DNA of 37,384 nucleotides. It comes from Burkholderiaceae bacterium (lineage in GTDB: Bacteria; Pseudomonadota; Gammaproteobacteria; Burkholderiales; Burkholderiaceae). Made by a program: the position numbers and the translations under genes. The stretch covers positions 1-37,384 of the forward strand of contig JAJPEN010000022.1 in the NCBI GenBank assembly GCA_021166835.1, in the 5' to 3' direction. Below are positions 25,138 through 32,281 of the stretch, in pieces (the first letter of the stretch is position 1; each line of letters opens with the position of its first letter). Below the pieces are notes generated by a model. It did not search any database. It was not told the origin of the DNA and saw only the letters and a program-made list of their open reading frames with translations.

Positions 25138-25956
25138 ATGCAAGCCGATCCGCATCCCTTCGACGCCGCGATCCGGCTCGCACCCCAGGGCTCGAACCGC
25201 TGTCGCGGCACGACCGCCTCCGCCTACGCGAACATGGTCGGTCCCTTCGGCGGCATCACCTGCGCGGTATTGCTGCAGGCGGTGCTGACGCACGAGCAGC
25301 GCCAGGGCAATCCCATCGCGCTCACGGTGAACTTCGCCGCGCCGATCGCCGATGGTCCCTTCGACATCGAAGCGATCCCGGCGCGCACGAATCGGTCCAC
25401 TCAGCACTGGCTCGTGCAACTCACGCAGCAGGATGCGATCGCGGCGACGGCCACCGTCGCGCTTGCCGTACGTCGCGACACGTGGGGCGCGGACGAAGCA
25501 GTGCCGCCGTCCGGAATTCCGCCGGCATCCGCGCTTGCGCGCATTCCGCTCTCCGGCGCACCCGCCTGGGTTCGCAGCTACGACCTGCGCTTCGCCGAAC
25601 TCGTCGTGCCGGCGGCCTTCGGCGGGCGCGAGCAGACGCACTCGCGCAGCGAGGTGTGGGTTCGCGACGAGCCGCCGCGTCCGCTCGACTTTCCCTCGCT
25701 CGCGTCGATCTGCGACAGCTTCTTTCCGCGCATCTTCCTGCGCCGCCGCGCGTTCGTACCGGTGGGAACGGTGTCGCTGACGACGTTCTTCCATGCCGAC
25801 GACGAAATGCTCGCCCGGCAGTCCGATCGGCACGTGCTCGGCGTGGCGCGCGCGATGAACTTTCGCAACGGCTTCTTCGACCAGAGCGCGGAGATCTGGG
25901 GCGACGACGGCGTGTTGCTCGCCACCAGCCACCAGATCGTCTACTACCGCGAGTGA
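25138..25956 (+). CDS. Acyl-CoA thioesterase-like double hot-dog protein
   Basis: 272 residues. The N-terminal half has the hot-dog fold pattern of TesB-like thioesterases: YANMVGPFGGITCAVLLQAVL (the buried helix), LTVNFAAPIADGPFDIEAIPARTNRSTQHWLVQLTQ. The second half repeats it with SLASICDSFFPRIFL, VSLTTFFHADDEML and RAMNFRNGFFDQSAEIWGDDGVLLATSHQIVYY. Such proteins hydrolyse acyl-CoA thioesters; the acyl chain is unknown and the gene has no metabolic neighbours to suggest it. It begins 34 bp after the LysR-type gene and could be in its transcript. Confidence 0.82.
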   Translation: MQADPHPFDAAIRLAPQGSNRCRGTTASAYANMVGPFGGITCAVLLQAVLTHEQRQGNPIALTVNFAAPIADGPFDIEAIPARTNRSTQHWLVQLTQQDAIAATATVALAVRRDTWGADEAVPPSGIPPASALARIPLSGAPAWVRSYDLRFAELVVPAAFGGREQTHSRSEVWVRDEPPRPLDFPSLASICDSFFPRIFLRRRAFVPVGTVSLTTFFHADDEMLARQSDRHVLGVARAMNFRNGFFDQSAEIWGDDGVLLATSHQIVYYRE

Positions 25957-25978
25957 CGCAGGTGACGCGCGCCAGGGT

Positions 25979-25998
25979 CGCTGCGGCTGGCCGCAGCG
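25979..25998. terminator. Hairpin between convergent thioesterase-like and cysteine desulfurase genes
   Basis: CGCTGCGG (25979-25986) and CCGCAGCG (25991-25998) form a perfect 8-bp stem with a CTGG loop in the 61-bp gap between the two stop codons. The sequence after it on the plus strand is CCGCTTGTT, only a weak T-stretch. It could end transcription from both sides. Confidence 0.5.
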
Positions 25999-26017
25999 CC
26001 GCTTGTTGCGAGCCGCT

Positions 26018-27226
26018 TCATATCGTCCGTTGCGGTCGCCGAGTGATCTCATCGCTCGAGTGGCGCGCTGCATGTATCCGCCGCCAAGCCCTCGCCAGCG
26101 CTTCGGCGGCGCGTTCGACCTCGTCGCGTGTCGTGCTGCCACCGACCGACAGCCGTACGGCGCCGGCAGCGCGCGCCGCATCGACGCCCATTGCCGCCAG
26201 CACCCCGCTCACGGCGTCGTGTTCGGAGTGACAGGCTGACCCGGCCGACGCCGCGACGACATCGCCCGCCTCGTCGAGCAGCATGCGACCGCTCACGCCC
26301 GGAAACGAGACATGCAGCGTGTTGGGCAACCGGTGCTCAGGGTGTCCGTTTAACTGCAGGCCCGGGACTGCGGCTGCCAACCGCTCTTGCAGGTGATCGC
26401 GGATCTCGCGCAGGTGCGCCGAGGCAGCAGGCAGCGAGCGCCGCGCCTTCACTGCGGCCGCGCCGAGCGCGACGATGAACGCCACGTTCTCCGTGCCGGG
26501 TCTCGGGCCATGCTCCTGCTCGGCTCCGCGCAGCACCGACCGGATGGGCGTACCGCGGCGCACGTACAGAGCGCCCACGCCCTTGGGGGCGTAGAACTTG
26601 TGCCCCGCCAGCGTGAGCAGATCGACGCCCAACTCGTCGACGTCCAGCGGCAGCTTTCCGGCGGACTGCGCCGCATCGGCATGAAGAACGATGCCCCGCT
26701 CGCGCACGAGGCGAGCAATCTCGAGGGTCGGCTGCACGGTACCCACTTCATTGTTCGCGTGCATCACCGAGACCAGGGCCGTGTCCGGTCGCAGCGATCG
26801 CTCGAGGGCGTCGAGCGAGATCTGCCCGAACTCGTCGACGGGCACGACCGTCACGTCCCAGCCTTGCTCGCGCAAGGCCATGGCGGGCGCCGTCACCGCG
26901 GGATGCTCGATCGCACTGATCACGAGATGTCGCCTCGACGTGCCGAGCGCCCGCGCGGCGCCGAGCAGCGCCAGGTTGTTGGATTCGGTGGCGGAGGCGG
27001 TGAAGACGACTTCCTGAGCCTGTGCGCCCACCAGCGCGGCAACCTGTTGTCGCGCTGTCGCGACAGCCTGCGCTGCGTCGCGGCCGTAGCGATGCGCGCT
27101 CGACTGATTGCCGAAGCGGTCGCGCAGCCAGGGAAGCATCGCCTCGAGCACTTCCGGCGCAACCGGCGTGGTGGCGTTGAAGTCGAGATAGATCGGATCA
27201 GACATGTCGTCCGGCAGGGAACGCAT
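26018..27226 (-). CDS. Cysteine desulfurase (NifS/IscS-like, PLP-dependent)
   Basis: 402 residues. The enzyme removes sulfur from L-cysteine and holds it as an enzyme persulfide. Present are IYLDFNATTPVAPEVLEAMLP at the N-terminus, SAIEHPAV (His108), the PLP lysine Lys210 in LTLAGHKFYAPKGVG, and the persulfide cysteine Cys332 in ASAGSACHSEHDAVSGVL. The active-site segment is long, as in NifS/IscS (group I) enzymes. The ATG at 27226 has AGGA eight bases upstream; the alternative ATG at 27205 has none but gives the more usual N-terminus. No IscU-type scaffold or ISC/SUF gene is near, so sulfur relay to the divergent rhodanese/DsrE proteins is more likely than a dedicated Fe-S role. Confidence 0.93.
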   Translation of the reverse strand: MRSLPDDMSDPIYLDFNATTPVAPEVLEAMLPWLRDRFGNQSSAHRYGRDAAQAVATARQQVAALVGAQAQEVVFTASATESNNLALLGAARALGTSRRHLVISAIEHPAVTAPAMALREQGWDVTVVPVDEFGQISLDALERSLRPDTALVSVMHANNEVGTVQPTLEIARLVRERGIVLHADAAQSAGKLPLDVDELGVDLLTLAGHKFYAPKGVGALYVRRGTPIRSVLRGAEQEHGPRPGTENVAFIVALGAAAVKARRSLPAASAHLREIRDHLQERLAAAVPGLQLNGHPEHRLPNTLHVSFPGVSGRMLLDEAGDVVAASAGSACHSEHDAVSGVLAAMGVDAARAAGAVRLSVGGSTTRDEVERAAEALARAWRRIHAARHSSDEITRRPQRTI

Positions 27227-27238
27227 ATCGAATTCCTG

Positions 27239-27266
27239 TTGCGATCATTCGCACTATCGTTAGAAT
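27239..27266 (+). promoter_or_regulatory. Promoter and operator candidate for the ArsR-rhodanese gene (leaderless transcript likely)
   Basis: TTGCGA (27239-27244) and TAGAAT (27261-27266) are separated by 16 bp, a good sigma-70 match. A start site about seven bases after the -10 would coincide with the ATG at 27273, and no ribosome binding site is visible, so the message may be leaderless. An imperfect dyad, CGAT-N10-ATCG (27242-27259), fills the spacer and would suit an ArsR-type dimer acting as self-repressor. The same 46-bp gap must also drive the divergent cysteine desulfurase gene. Confidence 0.55.
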
Positions 27267-27272
27267 ATACGT

Positions 27273-27935
27273 ATGGATAGCCGAAGGCTCAAGGATCTCC
27301 TGTACGAGCAGGTCGCTCGTGTCGGCAAGGCTCTGGCCAGCCCGAAGCGTCTGGAAATCCTGGAAATGCTGGCGCAGGGAGAGAAGGCCGTCGAGACCTT
27401 GGCCGCCGAGGCGGCGATCGACATCAAGCTCGCCAGCGCGCACCTGAAGGCCTTGAAGGAAGCACGCCTCGTGCTGGCGCGGCGTGAGGGCAAGCGGATG
27501 ATCTATCGGCTCAGCGGCAGCGACGTCGCCCAGCTCGGCGTAGCGCTTCGCCAGGTTGCCGAAGAACACCTGATCGAACTGAGACTGGCCCTGCAGCAGA
27601 TGATGGCCGAGCCCGATCGACTGGCGCAGGTCAGCCGCAAGCAGCTGCTGGCGCAAGCCAGGCGGGGCGAGGTGATCGTGCTCGACGTGCGCCCGTTCGA
27701 GGAATTCGACGCCGCGCATCTGCCGTTCGCGCGCTCGGTTCCGCTGCCGGAACTGGCGCAGCGGCTGGCCGAACTGCCGCGCGACGTCGACATCGTCGCC
27801 TATTGCCGGGGCCCCTTCTGCCTGATGTCCGACGAGGCCGTGAAGCTGCTGCGCGAGCGCGGCTATCGTGCTCGCAAGACCTTCGATGGCGTGAGCGAGT
27901 GGCAGGCTGCCGGCCTGCCTCTGGCGCGTCGTTGA
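27273..27935 (+). CDS. ArsR-type regulator fused to a rhodanese domain
   Basis: 220 residues. Residues 10-~95 form an ArsR winged helix (GKALASPKRLEILEMLAQGEKAVETLAAEAAIDIKLASAHLKALKEARLVLARREGKRMIYRL). Residues ~120-220 are a rhodanese domain (EVIVLDVRPFEEFDAAHLPFARSVPLPEL ... DIVAYCRGPFCLMSDEAV) with probable catalytic Cys178 and a second loop cysteine, Cys183. The HTH half has no cysteine, so it cannot be a metal thiolate sensor of the ArsR/SmtB kind; sulfane sulfur bound at Cys178/Cys183 is the likely signal. It probably controls its own operon (DsrE-like, secreted protein) and the divergent desulfurase gene. Confidence 0.92.
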   Translation: MDSRRLKDLLYEQVARVGKALASPKRLEILEMLAQGEKAVETLAAEAAIDIKLASAHLKALKEARLVLARREGKRMIYRLSGSDVAQLGVALRQVAEEHLIELRLALQQMMAEPDRLAQVSRKQLLAQARRGEVIVLDVRPFEEFDAAHLPFARSVPLPELAQRLAELPRDVDIVAYCRGPFCLMSDEAVKLLRERGYRARKTFDGVSEWQAAGLPLARR

Positions 27936-27962
27936 GCATCCGGTCCGGCCTCCCGGGATTGC

Positions 27963-28313
27963 ATGGCGTCCACCCTCCTCATCGTCAACGACGCACCCTA
28001 CGGCAACGAGCGTGCGTACAACGCCTTGCGGCTGGCCGGCGCCCTGGCAACTCGCGAGGGCCAGACGGTGCGCCTGTTCCTGATGGCCGACGCTGTCGCC
28101 TGTGCCAAGGACGGACAGAAGGTGCCCGAGGGCTACTACAACGTGCAACTCATGCTGGCCAAGGTGCTGCGCAGGGGCGAGGTCGGTCTGTGCGGCACCT
28201 GCATGGACGCGCGCGGACTGCGCGACGATGAGTTGATCGAAGGAGCACGGCGACAGACGCTTGCGCAGCTCGCGAACTGGACGATCGACGCTGACAAGGT
28301 TCTGGTTTTCTGA
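27963..28313 (+). CDS. DsrE/DsrF-like sulfur-carrier family protein
   Basis: 116 residues, a single DsrE-like fold: STLLIVNDAPYGNERAYNALRLAGALA, then VRLFLMADAVACAKDGQ and GEVGLCGTCMDARGL. Three cysteines are present, Cys47 and the pair Cys77/Cys80 in CGTC. In DsrE/TusD proteins a conserved cysteine carries persulfide sulfur between partners; Cys77/Cys80 sit at a similar position to that site, though the CxxC form suggests redox or persulfide exchange between the two. It starts 27 bp after the ArsR-rhodanese stop. It lacks DsrF/DsrH partners, so it is a stand-alone type. Confidence 0.88.
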   Translation: MASTLLIVNDAPYGNERAYNALRLAGALATREGQTVRLFLMADAVACAKDGQKVPEGYYNVQLMLAKVLRRGEVGLCGTCMDARGLRDDELIEGARRQTLAQLANWTIDADKVLVF

Positions 28314-28366
28314 ACTACCACGGCTGCACGCGCGGCCCGGAACCATAGATCCGAGGTAACAAGGAC

Positions 28367-28798
28367 ATGCACATCCGTACTCTCGTTCTGGCGGCGGCAA
28401 TCCTGGGCTCGAGCGTCGTTTCGTGGGCGCAACCTTCGCCGGGACCCGTCGAGATCGACGGCAGGAAGGTGCTCACGCTGGTCAGTAACGATCCGCCCGG
28501 CGTGCGTTGCAACAACAACATCCAGGTCGCGGCGGAACTGGCCAACGCCTACAAGGTACCGATCCTCGTCTACCCGGTGTCCTTCATGCCGCCCGGCACC
28601 AAGGCGCCAATGGTCTGGTATGGCGGCGAGAACATCGCTGCCAGCGGCGGCAAGCTCAACGGCATGATCTCGTTCACTGACGTCGCCGACCGCTTCGAGG
28701 TCGAAGGCGTCGACCGACAGGACAAGGCGGGACTGCTGATGACGCCGGCCGTCAAGGACAGCTTCGACGCGCTCAAGCGGAGCATCAAGGGCAAGTGA
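28367..28798 (+). CDS. Small secreted protein of unknown function, possible thioredoxin-like fold
   Basis: 143 residues with a clear signal peptide (MHIRTLVLAAAILGSSVVSWA, cleavage near residue 21), so it is periplasmic. The mature part reads as strand KVLTLVSND, a single cysteine (Cys48 in PPGVRCNNN), helix IQVAAELANAY, strand VPILVYPVSF, and KAPMVWYGGENIAASGG, which resembles the cis-proline loop of thioredoxin-like proteins. I do not recognise the family. It follows the DsrE-like gene by 53 bp and has AAGGA as its ribosome binding site. In this context it may sense or bind a sulfur compound in the periplasm. The thioredoxin-like reading is inference. Confidence 0.75.
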   Translation: MHIRTLVLAAAILGSSVVSWAQPSPGPVEIDGRKVLTLVSNDPPGVRCNNNIQVAAELANAYKVPILVYPVSFMPPGTKAPMVWYGGENIAASGGKLNGMISFTDVADRFEVEGVDRQDKAGLLMTPAVKDSFDALKRSIKGK

Positions 28799-28840
28799 TC
28801 GGAGGCGTTTTCCTCTGCGCCGCGTGCATCGGGCTTTCCG

Positions 28841-29749
28841 TCACGGCGCCTCGGGCAGAAACAGCGCCGGGTCGACCATCGCCCGGTTCAAGCTCACCGA
28901 CCAGTGCAGATGCGGACCGGTCACGCGGCCGGTGGCGCCGACTGCGCCGATCGCATCGCCCGCCTGGACGAGGTCGCCTTTCTTCACGCCGATGGCGCTC
29001 AGGTGGCAGTACATCGTCAGCAGCCCCCGGCCGTGGTCGATCCACACGGTATTCCCGTTGAAGAAGTAATCGCCCGTATCGATCACGCGGCCCGGCGCCG
29101 CTGCGACGACCGGCGTGCCGGTCGCTGCAGCGATGTCCATCCCGCTGTGCGGATTGCGCGGCTGGCCATTGAAGATGCGCCGCAGCCCGAACGAGCTGGA
29201 GCGCGTTCCCGGAGTCGGTTGCAGGAAGGTCATCGTCTCGGGCATCGCCGCGCTGCGCGTGGCCGCCACCTGCGCGAGGTGCGCGCGTTCGCGCTTGTAG
29301 CGTTCGAGGTCTTCCTTCGACAGGTCGACCTTGCCCTGGGGCACCTTCAGGTGCTGTTCGGTGTAGCGCTTGGCTTCGATCGTGAACGGCACGCGCTGGT
29401 CGGCGGATCCCTCCCGGCGCACGAGCACCTGCGCTTCGCCCGTTGCGGCCGACAACGCGAGCCCGACGACGGCGGTCCATCCGTTGCGGTCGCCGACGAC
29501 GAGGACCGGTTCGCCCCCAAAGCGCGCCTCGGGCGGGCGCGAGGACGCGCCGAGATCGATCAGCGCGACGCCGCCGGGCACGATTCGCTGTTGCGGCAGA
29601 TCGAGCGCCACGGCATTCGAAGCGGCAATCAGGGCCGCGCAGATCGCGACGAAACGCATTCGGCCGAGCCGGGCGCGCAGGGCGAAGCGGGCGCCGCGAC
29701 CTGCGAAGAAGCACGTAGTCAGGGGGAGTCGGGCGGCCATCGTCTGCAT
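28841..29749 (-). CDS. M23-family metallopeptidase (LytM domain), secreted
   Basis: About 302 residues. The LytM domain lies in the last ~130 residues: GTRSSSFGLRRIFNGQPRNPHSGMDIAAATGTPVVAAAPGRV with the zinc ligands His and Asp of HxxxD, and TGPHLHWSVSLNRAMVDPALFL with the HxH zinc motif. The N-terminal half has a Ig-like or all-beta region plus a helix. These enzymes cut peptidoglycan cross-bridges in the periplasm. The signal peptide MRFVAICAALIAASNAVA starts at an internal Met (29659). The ATG at 29749 has GAGG five bases upstream but gives a 30-residue extra N-region, so the true start may be 29659. Confidence 0.88.
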   Translation of the reverse strand: MQTMAARLPLTTCFFAGRGARFALRARLGRMRFVAICAALIAASNAVALDLPQQRIVPGGVALIDLGASSRPPEARFGGEPVLVVGDRNGWTAVVGLALSAATGEAQVLVRREGSADQRVPFTIEAKRYTEQHLKVPQGKVDLSKEDLERYKRERAHLAQVAATRSAAMPETMTFLQPTPGTRSSSFGLRRIFNGQPRNPHSGMDIAAATGTPVVAAAPGRVIDTGDYFFNGNTVWIDHGRGLLTMYCHLSAIGVKKGDLVQAGDAIGAVGATGRVTGPHLHWSVSLNRAMVDPALFLPEAP

Positions 29750-29790
29750 GAACCTCGCTGCGCGGAACGAATCGCAGCCCGAAGCATGCC

Positions 29791-29813
29791 AAAAGCCGGC
29801 GCGGAACCGCGCC
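29791..29813 (-). terminator. Intrinsic-type terminator after the second liv operon
   Basis: GGCGCGG (29798-29804) and CCGCGCC (29807-29813) form a perfect GC stem. Read on the minus strand it is followed by GGC and then four T's (29791-29794 as AAAA on the plus strand). It lies 44 bp beyond the LivF-type stop, upstream of the peptidase gene on the same strand, so it likely separates the two transcripts. Confidence 0.55.
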
Positions 29814-29832
29814 CGCTCTTCGCGGCAGCCGG

Positions 29833-29862
29833 TCGGACGCCGACTCGGACGCCGAATCAGAC
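29833..29862. repeat. 12-bp tandem repeat at the 3' end of the second livF
   Basis: TCGGACGCCGAC (29833-29844) and TCGGACGCCGAA (29845-29856) are followed by a shorter, diverged TCAGACGCC (29857-29865) that contains the LivF-type stop codon. The array is 12-bp units of about 2.7 copies. It looks like local slippage just after the gene; no function is evident. Confidence 0.65.
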
Positions 29863-30570
29863 GCCCAGATACGCCCGCTGCACCTGCGGGTCGTCGGCAA
29901 GCTCGCGCGCGCTTCCTTCGCGCACGATCCGTCCCGTCTCCATCACGTAGCCGCGGTCGGCCACCGACAGCGCCGCGTGCACGTCCTGCTCGACGAGCAG
30001 CACGGTGACGCCCTCGCTGCGGATGCGCGTCATCGTGTCGCACAGCCGGTCGACGATCACCGGCGCGAGACCCAGGCTCATCTCGTCGACCATCACGAGC
30101 CGCGGGCGCGCCATCAGCGCGCGTCCCATCGCGCACATCTGCTGCTCGCCGCCCGACATGCTGCCGGCCCACTGGCGCCGGCGCTCGGCCAGCCGCGGGA
30201 ACAGCTCGTACACGCGTGCGAGATCGGCGCGGATCGCTGCCCGGTCGCGGCGCCGATACGCGCCCATCAGCAGGTTCTCCTCGACGCTCATCCGGTCGAA
30301 GAGCTGACGGCCTTCGGGAACCTGCACGAGGCCCAGCGAGAACACCTCGTCGGCCGTCGCGCGACCGAGGTCGCGGCCGCCGAAGCGGATCTCGCCGCGC
30401 GCGTCGATGAGGCGCGAGATCGCGCGCAGCATCGTCGTCTTGCCGGCGCCGTTGCTGCCGACCATTGCGACGATCTCGGCCGCGCGTACGACGATGCCGA
30501 CGTCGCGCAGCACCGGCATGCCGCCGTAGCCGGCATTCAGCCGCGACACCTCGAGCAGCGCCTCGTTCAT
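29857..30570 (-). CDS. LivF-type ABC transporter ATP-binding protein (operon 2)
   Basis: 237 residues, last gene of operon 2. Walker A is GSNGAGKTT, then LVQVPEGRQLFDRMSVEENLLMGAYRRRD, signature MSGGEQQMCAMGRALM, Walker B LVMVDEMSLGLAPV (with Met in place of the usual Pro after DE) and switch-region LLVEQDVHAALSVADRGYVMETGRI. The start ATG at 30570 overlaps the LivG-type stop by ATGA. Its sequence is diverged from the LivF of operon 1, so the two operons are not a recent duplication. Confidence 0.94.
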   Translation of the reverse strand: MNEALLEVSRLNAGYGGMPVLRDVGIVVRAAEIVAMVGSNGAGKTTMLRAISRLIDARGEIRFGGRDLGRATADEVFSLGLVQVPEGRQLFDRMSVEENLLMGAYRRRDRAAIRADLARVYELFPRLAERRRQWAGSMSGGEQQMCAMGRALMARPRLVMVDEMSLGLAPVIVDRLCDTMTRIRSEGVTVLLVEQDVHAALSVADRGYVMETGRIVREGSARELADDPQVQRAYLGV

Positions 30571-31301
30571 CGGCGCTCGCGTCCCAGGTAGGCCTCGATC
30601 ACGCGAGGATCGCGCAGCACGTCCCCGGTCGCGCCTTCGGCGATCTTCTCGCCGTGATGCAGAACGAGCAGGCGGTCGCACAGGCTGCGGATCGCCTTCA
30701 TCACGTGCTCGATGACGAGAATGCTGATGCCCCGGTCGCGCAGCTTGCGGATCACGTCGATCACCTCCTCGATCTCGACGCTGTTCAGGCCGGCCATCGC
30801 TTCGTCCAGCAGCAGCAGGCGCGGCTTCATCGCCAGCGCCTTCGCCAGCTCGAGCCGCTTGCGATCGGGGCCGCTCAGTTCGTCGGCGCGCTGCTCGATG
30901 CGAGCGCCCAGGCCGACGAACTCCAGGGATTCGCGCGCCTGTGCGCGTGCGCGGCGCAGATCGTGCTCGCCGCCGCCGGCGCCGAACAGCGCGCCCACCG
31001 CGACGTTCTCGAGCACGCTCAGGCCGGGGAAGGGCTTCATGATCTGGAAGGTGCGACCGATGCCGAGGTGCGCGCGTCGGAAGGCCGGCAGCGCGCGCAC
31101 CGACCGTCCTTCGAACAGGATGTCTCCGGCGCTCGGCTTCAGCGTGCCGTTCACCATGCTCACCAGCGTCGTCTTGCCGGCACCGTTCGGGCCGATCAGC
31201 CCGAGGATCTCGCCGTGCGCCAGCCGAAAGCTCACGCGGTCCACCGCGACCAGTCCCTGGAAGCGGCGTGTCAGCTCGCGTACCTCGAGGATGTCGCTCA
31301 T
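30567..31301 (-). CDS. LivG-type ABC transporter ATP-binding protein (operon 2)
   Basis: 244 residues. Walker A GPNGAGKTT, IGRTFQIMKPFPGLSVLENVAVGALFG, the degenerate signature LSGPDRKRLELAKAL (Pro-Asp instead of Gly-Gln), Walker B LLLLDEAMAGLNSVE and switch LVIEHVMKAIRSLCDRLLVLHHG are visible. The DEA/LSGPD variants occur in other LivG-type ATPases and do not suggest loss of function. The start ATG at 31301 lies 2 bp after the LivM-type stop. Confidence 0.94.
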   Translation of the reverse strand: MSDILEVRELTRRFQGLVAVDRVSFRLAHGEILGLIGPNGAGKTTLVSMVNGTLKPSAGDILFEGRSVRALPAFRRAHLGIGRTFQIMKPFPGLSVLENVAVGALFGAGGGEHDLRRARAQARESLEFVGLGARIEQRADELSGPDRKRLELAKALAMKPRLLLLDEAMAGLNSVEIEEVIDVIRKLRDRGISILVIEHVMKAIRSLCDRLLVLHHGEKIAEGATGDVLRDPRVIEAYLGRERR

Positions 31302-31303
31302 CG

Positions 31304-32281
31304 CTACAACCGGTGCGCGCGGACGTTGTCGAGGAAGTAGCGCCATCCCGAATCGCGCAGGTGTGCGCTCATGTGCGCGAGTCCGCGCGGCATGAAGACG
31401 ACGGCGACGACGATGACGACGCCGAAGAACAGGCTCGCGAGGCTGGTGACGCGCGTGGCGAGCACTTCGGAGATCGCCGACAGGACGAGCGCGCCGACCA
31501 CCGGACCGAACACGCTGCCCGCGCCGCCGAACACCGCCATGATGATCATCTTCACGTTGAGCACGACGTCGAACACGCCGACCGGGTCGATGAAGGTGAT
31601 GTAGTAGGCGTAGATGCCGCCGGCCAGCGAAGTGAAGGTCGCCGACAGCATGAAGGCGAGGATCTTGTACAGCGTCGTGTTCACGCCCATCACCGCGGCG
31701 CCTTCCTCGTTCTCGCGGATCGCGATCAGGCCCAGCCCGAAGCGGCTGTGCGCCAGCCAGAAGACGGTGAGCGTGGCCAGCACGAGCAGGCCGAGCGCGA
31801 GTTCGTAGAACAGCACTTCGCTCTTCAGCAGGGGCAGCACGAGGCCGATGTTGCTGCCGGCGATCGGCAGGTTCGAGACGATCGCCGTCATGACGAAGGC
31901 CAGGCCGAGCGTGCAGATCGCGAAGTAGTGCCCCTTCAGCCGCAGCACCGCGAGGCCGAGCACGCCGGCGAACACGACGCCCAGCGCCAGGCCGGCGAGC
32001 AGGCCGACCCAGAACGACAGATGGAACTGCGCCATCGCGATCCCCACGCCGTAGGCGCCCAGCCCATAGAAGACGGAATTGCCGAACGACGGGTAGCCGG
32101 TGAAGCCGCCGATGATGTTCCAGCCCTGCGCGAGCGTGGCCATCAGCAGCACGCCGATACCGAACTGCAGCAGGACCGGGCCGCCGTACCAGGGCAGCGC
32201 GGCGAGCGCGGCCACGAGGGGCACGACCACGACGGGCACGACCACGACGAGCCCGACGCCGGCAACGCGCGGGACGTTCAT
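31304..32281 (-). CDS. LivM-type ABC transporter permease (operon 2)
   Basis: 325 residues with about eight to ten hydrophobic segments, including VGVGLVVVVPVVVVPLVAALAAL at the start. LivM markers are LAQGWNIIGGFTGYPSFGNSVFYGLGAYGVGIAMAQ, HSRFGLGLIAIRENEEGAAVMGVNTTLYKILAFMLSATFTSLAGGIYAYY and VFGGAGSVFGPVVGALVLSAISEVL. A short basic tail (RDSGWRYFLDNVRAHRL) ends it. It forms the pore with the LivH-type permease. The start ATG overlaps the LivH-type stop by ATGA. Confidence 0.94.
   Translation of the reverse strand: MNVPRVAGVGLVVVVPVVVVPLVAALAALPWYGGPVLLQFGIGVLLMATLAQGWNIIGGFTGYPSFGNSVFYGLGAYGVGIAMAQFHLSFWVGLLAGLALGVVFAGVLGLAVLRLKGHYFAICTLGLAFVMTAIVSNLPIAGSNIGLVLPLLKSEVLFYELALGLLVLATLTVFWLAHSRFGLGLIAIRENEEGAAVMGVNTTLYKILAFMLSATFTSLAGGIYAYYITFIDPVGVFDVVLNVKMIIMAVFGGAGSVFGPVVGALVLSAISEVLATRVTSLASLFFGVVIVVAVVFMPRGLAHMSAHLRDSGWRYFLDNVRAHRL

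Noticed and set aside
27273..27600. ArsR protein as an arsenic or metal sensor
   Set aside because: The HTH half has no cysteine or histidine cluster, and no metal resistance gene is near.
28799..28840. Weak GAGG/CCTC stem between the secreted protein and peptidase genes as a terminator
   Set aside because: A four-base stem is too short to assert a terminator.
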